A DNA stretch of 6,682 bases from JAXDBV01 sp034678415 (lineage in GTDB: Bacteria; Bacteroidota; Bacteroidia; Bacteroidales; VadinHA17): the NCBI GenBank assembly GCA_034678415.1, contig JAXDBV010000173.1, positions 1 through 6,682 of the forward strand, written 5' to 3'. Position numbers and translations under genes: made by a program. Numbering within the stretch: position 1 is the stretch's first letter; each line of letters starts with the position of its first letter. Positions 1 to 6,526 of this stretch are shown in pieces. A model generated the notes under the pieces. The model saw nothing but the letters and a program-made list of their open reading frames with translations, was not told where the DNA came from and ran no database searches.

Positions 1-1
1 T

Positions 2-1090
2 GCAGTTTCAAAGGCACGTGTACTGATTGTACCTGATTACCAGGGAAGGGTTATGACCAGCAGTGCCAGCGGAAAAGAAGGAATGAGTTTCGGATGGATC
101 AATTACAAATTGATCACTTCCGGAAAAGTGAATCCACAGTTCAACCCTTACGGTGGTGAGGAACGCTTCTGGCTGGGCCCCGAAGGCGGACCTTTTTCCA
201 TCTATTTCAAGCCGGGAGTTGAACAGGTATATGCCAACTGGGTGGTGCCAAAGCAAATCGATACCGAACCGTTCGCCCTGGTGGCCCGTTCGCACGACAA
301 GGTGCGGTTCAGCAACGAGTTTACACTGACCAACGCCTCAAACACGGAAATGAAGATCGGTGTTGTGCGCACGATCAGATTGCTTGCTCCCTCAGAAACG
401 GAAGAATTGTTGCAGTATTCATCGGAATCACCCCTTGCCTCGGTTGCCTATGAATCAGAAAACGTGCTGATCAATAAAGGAAACAAGGCATGGAATGCTG
501 AGACAGGGGTATTATCAATATGGCTGTTATCCATGTTCAATCCGTCAGAAAAAGGAACGGTTTTCATTCCCATCATTCAGGGGGATGAAAAAGAATTAGG
601 CAAGCTGGTGTCAGACGACTATTTTGGCAAGGTGCCATCCGACAGGCTTCGTGAGAAGGATGGGATCATCTTCTTTAAAACCGATGGCAAATACAGGAGC
701 AAAATTGGGATTTCACCGCAGCGTGCCTTGCCCTTTTGCGGCAGTTATGACCCGGTGAATTCGGTGTTAACCCTGCTATGGTACTCTGCACCGGATGTCC
801 CGTCGCGGTATGTTAATTCCAAATGGGGCGACCAGGACGATCCGTTGAAAGGCGATGTCGTGAATTCATACAACGACGGACCGGTCGAGGACGGCAGCAT
901 CATGGGTCCTTTTTATGAGATCGAAAGCTCATCCCCCGCTGCTTTCCTGAATCCTGGCGACAGCATTGTCCATAAACAACGGATTTTTCATATCACCGGC
1001 GACAACAAAACATTAAATACTATCGTTCAACAGGTCTTCAATATCACTCTCGAGGAGATTGAACAGGCCTTTTCACAATCAGGGAAGTAA
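2..1090 (+). CDS. DUF6786-like protein, 5' partial
   Basis: The reading frame is open to the left edge (17 codons precede the first ATG at 53), so the true start lies upstream; 362 residues are visible and the stop at 1088-1090 is intact. I recognise the family by its recurring motifs: an early V-I-V-P-D-Y-Q-G-R-V-M-T-S-S segment, GWINYKLI, GGEERFWLGPEGG, DDYFGKVPSDRL, DGKYRSKIGISPQRA, GDVVNSYNDGP and ESSSPAAFLNPG. These match what I recall of the Bacteroidota DUF6786 family, whose biochemical function is not established. The regular beta-strand-rich pattern would fit a galactose-mutarotase-like fold, but that is inference. No membrane segment is visible; whether a signal peptide exists cannot be judged because the N-terminus is missing. 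One base separates it from the sugar permease gene, so the two are almost certainly co-transcribed, which suggests a role in handling a sugar. Family call confident, function unknown. Confidence 0.82.
   Translation, partial: AVSKARVLIVPDYQGRVMTSSASGKEGMSFGWINYKLITSGKVNPQFNPYGGEERFWLGPEGGPFSIYFKPGVEQVYANWVVPKQIDTEPFALVARSHDKVRFSNEFTLTNASNTEMKIGVVRTIRLLAPSETEELLQYSSESPLASVAYESENVLINKGNKAWNAETGVLSIWLLSMFNPSEKGTVFIPIIQGDEKELGKLVSDDYFGKVPSDRLREKDGIIFFKTDGKYRSKIGISPQRALPFCGSYDPVNSVLTLLWYSAPDVPSRYVNSKWGDQDDPLKGDVVNSYNDGPVEDGSIMGPFYEIESSSPAAFLNPGDSIVHKQRIFHITGDNKTLNTIVQQVFNITLEEIEQAFSQSGK
1081..1087 (+). promoter_or_regulatory. Shine-Dalgarno-like site for the permease gene
   Basis: The purine run AGGGAAG lies inside the last codons of the upstream gene and ends four bases before the ATG at 1092. 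It favours 1092 over the in-frame upstream ATG at 1059, which would overlap the previous gene by 32 bases and add 11 residues without homology to the family. Many Bacteroidota genes lack such sites, so its functional weight is uncertain. Confidence 0.4.
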
Positions 1091-1091
1091 C

Positions 1092-2396
1092 ATGGCAAAG
1101 GAAAAGAAAAAATCAGCATTTCTCAGGGCAGAGGACGGAACAAATTATTTGCTGCCTTTTGCACTGGTGACCAGCTTGTTCCTTTTATGGGGTTTTGCCC
1201 ATGGATTGCTGGATGTATTAAACAAGCACTTTCAGAATATCCTGCACATTTCTAAATACCAGTCGGGATTTGTCCAGTTCTCCCTTTACATAGGCTATTT
1301 TGCCATGGCTGTGCCGGCAGGGCTTATCATGAAGCGCTTTGGATATAAGAAGGGTATTATCTTCGGTCTTTGCCTGTTTGCAACCGGAGCCTTCCTCTTT
1401 TATCCTGTGGCACAGATCGGGTCATTCTGGCCATTCCTCATTGCATTGTTTGTCATTGCCTGTGGACTGACCTGTCTTGAAACGGCAGCCAATCCGTATA
1501 CCACAGTTCTGGGTCCCAGGGAGTCGGCCTCCCAGAGAATCAATTTTGCACAGTCATTCAACGGGCTCGGATGGATACTGGGCCCGCTGATTGGCGGTCT
1601 GCTGATTTTCGGCGCGGAAGAGTCAGATACGGCAGGGAAGTTCGACTCTCTTCTGACTCCCTATATGTTGATCGGAAGTGTGGTGCTGATTGTCGCTATC
1701 GCGTTTTTCTTTACTCCCCTGCCCGATATAAGAGAACATTCAAAAGATGATACCGACGATAACCCGCCGATGAGGTTGCTGCTGAAACATCCGTATTTCA
1801 TTATGGCAGTGGTGGCCCAGTTCCTCTATGTGGCAGCACAAACCGGTGTGAACTCCTTCTTTATCAATTATGTCACGGAAGAACTACCCAGTGTGCAAAA
1901 CCCCATGATGAACATTATGGGAAAACTGGGTTCTTTCGGGGAAGTGTTTATGCCAAAAAATCCTGAACAGGCTGCCTCATTAATCCTTGCCTTTGGCGGT
2001 ATGGGATTATTCTGGATCGGCCGTCTGTCAGGATCATGGATGCTCGGTTTTGTGTCTCCGGCAAAATTGCTTACCATTTACGGGCTGGCCAATACATTGC
2101 TGGTCTTAATAGTGGTGCTCGCTCTCGGCCCTGTGTCTGTTGTTGCACTCTTCAGCGTTTACTTTTTTATGTCGGTGATGTTTCCAACCATCTTTGCCAT
2201 GGGCATCAGGGACCTGGGAGCATTGACAAAAAAAGGATCCTCGTTCCTTGTCATGGCCGTGGCAGGAGGGGCTTTCTGTCCGCCATTGATGGGACTTATC
2301 GCCGATCATTCAACAATGGCTGTCGGCTTTATTATCCCTCTGGTGTGCTTTGCTTTTATCTTTTATTTTGGAGTGAGGAGTCTGAAGAGATTTTAA
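1092..2396 (+). CDS. fucP: FucP-type sugar:H+ symporter, major facilitator superfamily
   Basis: This is a 434-residue inner-membrane transporter with about 12 hydrophobic segments, close in length to E. coli L-fucose permease (438 residues). The three residues known to matter in E. coli FucP (Asp46, Glu135, Asn162) appear with a constant five-residue offset: Asp41 in GLLDVLNKHF, Glu130 in CLETAANP and Asn157 in AQSFNGLG. Other family signatures are GYFAMAVPAGLIMK (about 68-81), VTVLGP-like TTVLGP (137-142), AQFLYVAAQTG (about 242-252), a GRLSGSW motif near 310 and KKGSSFLVMAVAGG near the C-terminus. The family imports L-fucose and other monosaccharides with protons; the actual substrate here is unknown. 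The loop between the seventh and eighth membrane segments (about residues 266-293) is longer than in E. coli FucP. The gene starts one base after the DUF6786-like stop, implying translational coupling. The symbol denotes family, not proven fucose specificity. Confidence 0.88.
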   Translation: MAKEKKKSAFLRAEDGTNYLLPFALVTSLFLLWGFAHGLLDVLNKHFQNILHISKYQSGFVQFSLYIGYFAMAVPAGLIMKRFGYKKGIIFGLCLFATGAFLFYPVAQIGSFWPFLIALFVIACGLTCLETAANPYTTVLGPRESASQRINFAQSFNGLGWILGPLIGGLLIFGAEESDTAGKFDSLLTPYMLIGSVVLIVAIAFFFTPLPDIREHSKDDTDDNPPMRLLLKHPYFIMAVVAQFLYVAAQTGVNSFFINYVTEELPSVQNPMMNIMGKLGSFGEVFMPKNPEQAASLILAFGGMGLFWIGRLSGSWMLGFVSPAKLLTIYGLANTLLVLIVVLALGPVSVVALFSVYFFMSVMFPTIFAMGIRDLGALTKKGSSFLVMAVAGGAFCPPLMGLIADHSTMAVGFIIPLVCFAFIFYFGVRSLKRF

Positions 2397-2448
2397 AAGG
2401 TAATTCTTATTAATGCCGGGCAGGTTAATGTTTTATCATTTTAATGTC

Positions 2449-3810
2449 ATGAAAAGCACGGCTAAACGTGTATTATTTCTTCTCCTTGCCGGGATTCCCT
2501 CTGTTGCCGGTTCCCAGGATACCGAAACATGTAATCCGGTGCGGGATATGTGGATACGGTTTCAGAAAACACTCCCGGAACTGGAAATAATTATACAAAA
2601 GGATGAGATTATCCGTTCCTTTTCTGATCCGGATATCCGGTTGAGACGTATTGAACTGAAGTTTTACAGTCAGGTGATTGAAGGGAAGAAGTGGGGCCAT
2701 CCCTCCGTGATATTCATGCCGGCTGATACATCGGTGTTCATGACCCCGGAGAGGAAGGGGAAGGTTGTGATCGTGGGTCAGCGCAGCTGGGATGGGCTGG
2801 CCACCGGCCCGTGGCGCGATCCTTTCCTCGGGAATTATGGAGAGCCTATTGCCGCCCTGACCGGTTATCCCACCATGATATGCCCTGTCCCCGGTGAATA
2901 CGACAGCCTGCCGATGCGTGAGATCTCTATATCATTCCTGAATGACCTGGTCAACAAAACAAACGATCCCACTTACCATAACTTTTTCCGGCTGGCGATA
3001 CCCTACCTGCGTGCGATCGATGTGATGGCACAGGTATTACATGTCAACAGAAATCAGATGCAGGCTATCATTGGCGGGCACAGTAAAAGGGCTACCTCAG
3101 CCCACACCGCTGCCGCTATGGATCCTGAAAGTATCGCAGGACTGATATATATGGGCAACGAATCGACCTTCGAAACCTATACGGATGGACCGAGAAAATT
3201 AGTATCACCGGCATATACCAGGGAATGGATCAATGCCAAGGTGTTATACCTGGGGGCCACCAATGAAGACGGGTACAGGATGTTCAATATCAACAGGCTC
3301 CAGGAAAAAATGAACGGTTCCTGGACCATTGAATACATACCGAATTACCGTCATGCGGATATGTCGGAAAAGCATTTCATCGATTGGCGGATGTGGGTCA
3401 GCCATGTCTTCGAGGGAAGGCCGTTAACCGAGATCAGTGAGCTCGGCTATAAGGAGGTTGAAAAGGGATTTATCTGGGGCGGCAGGGATTACGGCGCCGG
3501 AACGCTTTTCAGGGCAAAAATACAATCGCCGAATAATATCATTCAGGTTAAGGTATGGTATGTGTATAATGATGACGAACCATATTGGCGTGACCTGGTA
3601 TGGTATCCTGAATTCATGATACAAAGGGACAACGGATATTATGAAGGATTTGTAACGGGGAAGCTGCCCGATGCATGGCTTGTGGAGGTGAAAGATATTG
3701 CTGCCGGAACACCGGGCTATGTCAGCAGCCTGCCGCAGGATATTACCGGACTGAAAACCGAAACAAAAACCTCCAGGGGTTCACGTAGCCGTCACTGGAC
3801 GGGAAAATAA
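2449..3810 (+). CDS. Secreted PqaA-like alpha/beta hydrolase, copy 1
   Basis: This is a 453-residue protein counted from the ATG at 2449. In-frame ATGs at 2413 and 2428 exist, but 2449 gives a normal signal peptide (MKSTAKRVLFLLLAG, likely cleaved before Gln23) matching the other two copies. The core follows the PhoPQ-related (PqaA-like) layout: a KWGHPSVIFMP strand segment, GKVVIV, then I-A-A-L-T-G-Y-P-T with a P-V-P-G turn (about 134-149), a helix FRLAIPYLRAIDVMAQVL, and the nucleophile motif GGHSKRA with Ser212. A strand KVLYLGATNED (acid candidates Glu273/Asp274) and PNYRHA with His302 would complete a triad. The C-terminal part has VKVWYVYNDDEPYWRDLVW and GYYEGF, like the terminal segment of that family. 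Compared with copies 2 and 3 it lacks the S-T-S-T-P-x-E-L-W start of the mature protein and has a longer loop (SWDGLATGPWRDPF, near 113-126). Likely exported; substrate unknown. It may be a separate subfamily. Confidence 0.75.
   Translation: MKSTAKRVLFLLLAGIPSVAGSQDTETCNPVRDMWIRFQKTLPELEIIIQKDEIIRSFSDPDIRLRRIELKFYSQVIEGKKWGHPSVIFMPADTSVFMTPERKGKVVIVGQRSWDGLATGPWRDPFLGNYGEPIAALTGYPTMICPVPGEYDSLPMREISISFLNDLVNKTNDPTYHNFFRLAIPYLRAIDVMAQVLHVNRNQMQAIIGGHSKRATSAHTAAAMDPESIAGLIYMGNESTFETYTDGPRKLVSPAYTREWINAKVLYLGATNEDGYRMFNINRLQEKMNGSWTIEYIPNYRHADMSEKHFIDWRMWVSHVFEGRPLTEISELGYKEVEKGFIWGGRDYGAGTLFRAKIQSPNNIIQVKVWYVYNDDEPYWRDLVWYPEFMIQRDNGYYEGFVTGKLPDAWLVEVKDIAAGTPGYVSSLPQDITGLKTETKTSRGSRSRHWTGK
3658..3754 (+). 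repeat. Near-identical 3' block, unit 1 (in copy 1)
   Basis: These 97 bases match 5001-5097 in copy 2 with only two differences (3711 and 3735), both at synonymous third positions; the first 53 bases are identical. The block encodes GKLPDAWLVEVKDIAAGTPG and the following YVSSLPQDITGL. Adjoining sequence is much less similar: the preceding 60 bases (3601-3660) differ at about 16 positions by hand alignment. Confidence 0.85.
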
Positions 3811-3824
3811 AAATTCAAGATCAT

Positions 3825-5153
3825 ATGAAGAATGTTGTAAAAATCGGTTTCCTGTTGTTGTTGTTCCTGTGCGGATCCCGGCTATCCATGGCACAAATAA
3901 CAGACAGCACCTCCACCCCTGCCGAACTATGGCTCAGGTTGAAAAAGACGTTGCCCGATCCGGGATTCACCATCCTCAAGGATGAAATCGTGGATTCATA
4001 TACGGATCCCAATATTAAACTGCGAAGGGTTGAATTTACGTTCTGCAGCATGGATTACTACGGGGGCAGATGGATGCATCCGAGTGTCTTGTTCATGCCG
4101 GTTGATCCCGGGATATACCAGAACGGCGACCGGCGAGGCAAAATTGTGATCGTAGCCCATCATGACGAGGAGACAGAATCCTTCCTTTACAATTATGGCG
4201 ATCCTATTGCAACATTAACAGGATATCCGACATTGATATTACCCAACCCGGGTATCGGACGTGAACAGGATTTCCACCAGATGATTGAAAGGGAAATAAA
4301 CAAACAGGTAACCGACCCCATCGATCATAATTACTTCAGATCGGGAGTGCCTTACCTGCTGGCTCTTGATTTTATGGCAGACATACTTGAGATTGACAGG
4401 GAGGAAATACGGGCCATCATTGGGGGCCATAGCAAACGAGCCACCGGTGCATATAATGCCGCAGCAGTGGATTCAAAAAGAATCGTGGGTGTTGTCTATA
4501 TGGGTAACGAATCGTTATGGCATATTACGAACGGCTACCCGAATGTGCGTCCGGGCGTAATCAACAAGTGGGTTAAGGCAAAAGTACTGTACCTGGGCGC
4601 TACCAATGAGGACGGATACTGTATGTACAATATTAATAAGATACAGCAAATCATGGGTGGCAAATGGACCATCCAGTATACTCCAAACTACAGGCATGCC
4701 GCGCGGTCGGAGAAACATTTCCTTGACTGGCGTATGTGGATCAAGCATGTATTTGAGGGAAGACCGATCACTATGATCGATGATCTTACTTACAGGGAAG
4801 TGGACAAAGGGTTTGTCTGGCAAGGGAAAACAGTGGAAGGAGGAACCCTATTCAGAGCGAGAATCCAGTCACAGAACAAGATCATTCAGGCGAAAGTGTG
4901 GTATGTGTATAATGATGATGAACCATTCTGGCGCGACCTGGTATGGTATCCCGAAATGATGGTGCCAACGGGAGACGGGTATTATGAAGGGTATGTCAAA
5001 GGGAAGCTGCCCGATGCATGGCTTGTGGAGGTGAAAGATATTGCTGCCGGAACCCCGGGCTATGTCAGCAGCCTGCCACAGGATATTACCGGACTGAGAA
5101 CAGAAACAAAAACATCCAGGGGCTCGCGCAGCCGTCACTGGACCACGAAATAA
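3825..5153 (+). CDS. Secreted PqaA-like alpha/beta hydrolase, copy 2
   Basis: This is a 442-residue paralogue of its two neighbours, starting 14 bases after copy 1 stops. The N-terminus MKNVVKIGFLLLLFLCG...SMAQ is a signal peptide, probably cleaved before Gln24; the Cys16 inside it is preceded by Leu and is not a convincing lipobox. The mature protein opens with DSTSTPAELWLRLKKTLP, shared with copy 3. Predicted catalytic residues are Ser203 in GGHSKRATGAY, an acid at Glu262/Asp263 in GATNEDGY and His291 in PNYRHA. The strand IATLTGYPTLILPNPG (128-143) corresponds to the T-G-x-P...P-N-Q-P region of PqaA-like proteins. A linker (KGFVWQGKT, 328-336) joins the hydrolase core to the C-terminal segment carrying VWYVYNDDEPFWRDLVW. 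The last 20 residues form a basic Ser/Arg-rich tail (SRGSRSRHW) nearly identical to that of copy 1. Function beyond hydrolase fold is unknown. Confidence 0.75.
   Translation: MKNVVKIGFLLLLFLCGSRLSMAQITDSTSTPAELWLRLKKTLPDPGFTILKDEIVDSYTDPNIKLRRVEFTFCSMDYYGGRWMHPSVLFMPVDPGIYQNGDRRGKIVIVAHHDEETESFLYNYGDPIATLTGYPTLILPNPGIGREQDFHQMIEREINKQVTDPIDHNYFRSGVPYLLALDFMADILEIDREEIRAIIGGHSKRATGAYNAAAVDSKRIVGVVYMGNESLWHITNGYPNVRPGVINKWVKAKVLYLGATNEDGYCMYNINKIQQIMGGKWTIQYTPNYRHAARSEKHFLDWRMWIKHVFEGRPITMIDDLTYREVDKGFVWQGKTVEGGTLFRARIQSQNKIIQAKVWYVYNDDEPFWRDLVWYPEMMVPTGDGYYEGYVKGKLPDAWLVEVKDIAAGTPGYVSSLPQDITGLRTETKTSRGSRSRHWTTK
5001..5097 (+). repeat. Near-identical 3' block, unit 2 (in copy 2)
   Basis: This is the partner of 3658-3754, at a constant offset of 1343 bases without gaps. 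The equivalent codons of copy 3 (about 6322-6414) encode a similar peptide but differ at roughly 19 of 93 bases, mostly synonymous, so protein constraint alone does not explain the near-identity of copies 1 and 2. Confidence 0.85.
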
Positions 5154-5157
5154 TCAT

Positions 5158-6441
5158 ATGAGAAATTTTGCCCGGATCGGTATACTGTTGTTCTTATTCG
5201 GTGTGAGCCCGGCGGCTCACAGCCAGATTATTGATTCCACATCCACTCCCGAAGAGCTGTGGCAAAGGGTTCGGAAGACATTGCCGCCCATGGAGGTATC
5301 CGTCACAAAGGATGAGATCGTGGAATCATTGACTGACCCGCGAACAAAGTTGCGACGAATAGAATTTACGTTTGTCAGCCAGGAGATTGAAGGCAGGAAA
5401 TGGATACATCCCTGCGTGGTTTTTCTTCCCGTTAAACAAAAGGATTACCTGAGGCCCGGGAGAAGAGGAAAAATTGTGATTGTAACGCATCCCAATTTTC
5501 ATGAGACCGACGCCTTCGTCATGAACTATGGTGACCCTGTTGCAACACTCACCGGGTATCCAACCCTGGTTATGCCAAATCCCGGGGTGGGCAGGGAAAG
5601 CGATTTTGGTGCTATGATCGACAGAGAGAAGAAGAAACTTCTTAATGATCCTTCTGATCATAACTATTTCAGGATGGCTGTTCCCTGCCTCCTGGCACTC
5701 GATATCATGGCTGATATCCTGAAAATTAACAAAAATGAAATCAGGGCGATCATCGGCGGGCACAGCAAAAGGGCCACGGGCGCATATGTTGCCGCCGCCA
5801 TTGACAGGGAAAGAATTGCAGGCGTTGTGTACATGGGCAACGAATCACTGTGGGGAATAACGGAAGGCTATCCCGCCGTCTGCCCGGGGAAAATACAGCA
5901 ATGGGTGAAGGCCAGGGTACTATATATCGGCGCATCCAATGAATTTTACAGGCCGGGGAAGTATGAATATCACATGTATAACATCAACCGAATACAGGAG
6001 ACCATGGGAGGTGCTTGGACAATTGAATATATACCGAACTACATCCATTATGCCATGTCGGAGAAACATTTTATTGACTGGCGTATGTGGGTGAGTCATG
6101 TTTTCGATGGCAGACCTGTGACAGAGATAAACGATATGGGCTACAGGGTTGTGGAGGGAGGAACAATCTTCAGGGTACATGTGCAATCACCAAACACGGT
6201 CATTCATGTGAAACTGTGGCACGTCTATAACGGCGACGAACCGCCATATTGGATCGACCTGTTCTGGAAACCCAACCTCATGGAGAAAAAGGAGAACGGA
6301 TATTATGAGGGATTTGTCGGCGGTAAACTTCCCGATGCCTGGATTGTTGAAGTAAAGGATATTGCCAGGGGTATCCCAGGCTATGTGAGCAGCCTGCCAC
6401 AGGATATCACCGGTAAACGCAATGTGCAGGATGAATACTGA
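5158..6441 (+). CDS. Secreted PqaA-like alpha/beta hydrolase, copy 3
   Basis: This 427-residue third copy starts four bases after copy 2 stops. The signal peptide MRNFARIGILLFLFGVSPAAHS is likely cleaved before Gln23, followed by DSTSTPEELWQRVRKTLP. Ser203 sits in GGHSKRATGAY and the histidine candidate is His297 in PNYIHYAMSEKHF. The acid loop differs from the other copies: GASNEFYRPGKYEYHMYNIN (259-278) is six residues longer and reads NEF instead of NED, closer to the D-E-F-F pattern I recall from PqaA-like proteins. The hydrolase core runs straight into the C-terminal segment (GYRVVEGGTIFRV), because the KGF-W-G linker of copies 1 and 2 is absent. The C-terminus ends soon after SSLPQDITG and lacks the basic tail. 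It is therefore the most distinct copy structurally, although its N-terminal half resembles copy 2. Likely exported; substrate unknown. Confidence 0.75.
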   Translation: MRNFARIGILLFLFGVSPAAHSQIIDSTSTPEELWQRVRKTLPPMEVSVTKDEIVESLTDPRTKLRRIEFTFVSQEIEGRKWIHPCVVFLPVKQKDYLRPGRRGKIVIVTHPNFHETDAFVMNYGDPVATLTGYPTLVMPNPGVGRESDFGAMIDREKKKLLNDPSDHNYFRMAVPCLLALDIMADILKINKNEIRAIIGGHSKRATGAYVAAAIDRERIAGVVYMGNESLWGITEGYPAVCPGKIQQWVKARVLYIGASNEFYRPGKYEYHMYNINRIQETMGGAWTIEYIPNYIHYAMSEKHFIDWRMWVSHVFDGRPVTEINDMGYRVVEGGTIFRVHVQSPNTVIHVKLWHVYNGDEPPYWIDLFWKPNLMEKKENGYYEGFVGGKLPDAWIVEVKDIARGIPGYVSSLPQDITGKRNVQDEY

Positions 6442-6526
6442 CCAGCGGAATACGCGTACCCCTAATTAACCGGATTCCCGAATCGTCCGGGCTTACAGAT
6501 ATGTTAAAATGAAAAAGTAAATAAAT
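6442..6526. other. 85-base intergenic gap with weak hairpin
   Basis: This is the longest gap between genes in the window. CCGGA at 6470-6474 can pair with TCCGG at 6486-6490 around an 11-base loop. No T-run follows, so it is not a convincing intrinsic terminator. I see no clear Bacteroidota-type promoter (TTTG with a TAnnTTTG element). The region just before the next start is A-rich (ATGAAAAAGTAAATAAAT), which is common upstream of Bacteroidota starts. Whether the next gene belongs to the same transcript cannot be decided. Confidence 0.35.

Noticed and set aside
1059..1091. Upstream in-frame start for the permease
   Set aside because: It would overlap the previous gene and add residues that do not resemble the family N-terminus; 1092 has a purine-rich site at suitable spacing.
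2036..2413. A 125-codon + strand frame overlapping the end of the permease gene
   Set aside because: It is in a different frame from the permease, whose conserved FucP motifs cover the same bases. The translation is rich in Cys and Arg with no recognisable motif.
2413..2448. Upstream in-frame starts for hydrolase copy 1 (2413 and 2428)
   Set aside because: They place 12 or 7 extra residues before a normal signal peptide that aligns with the starts of copies 2 and 3.
2397..2448. Possible promoter ahead of the hydrolase triplet (TTTTATCATTTTAATG)
   Set aside because: It is AT-rich but shows neither the TTTG nor the TAnnTTTG element expected of a Bacteroidota housekeeping promoter.
5326..5763. 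A 145-codon antisense frame inside copy 3
   Set aside because: It lies wholly opposite a well-supported gene, and similar antisense openings occur at matching places in the other copies, so it is a codon-composition shadow.
6470..6490. Hairpin CCGGA/TCCGG as a terminator
   Set aside because: The stem is only five pairs with an 11-base loop and no T-run follows.
6501..6520. Tiny overlapping frames ATGTTAAAATGA and ATGAAAAAGTAA before the last gene
   Set aside because: Each encodes three residues; they are expected by chance in A-rich leader sequence.
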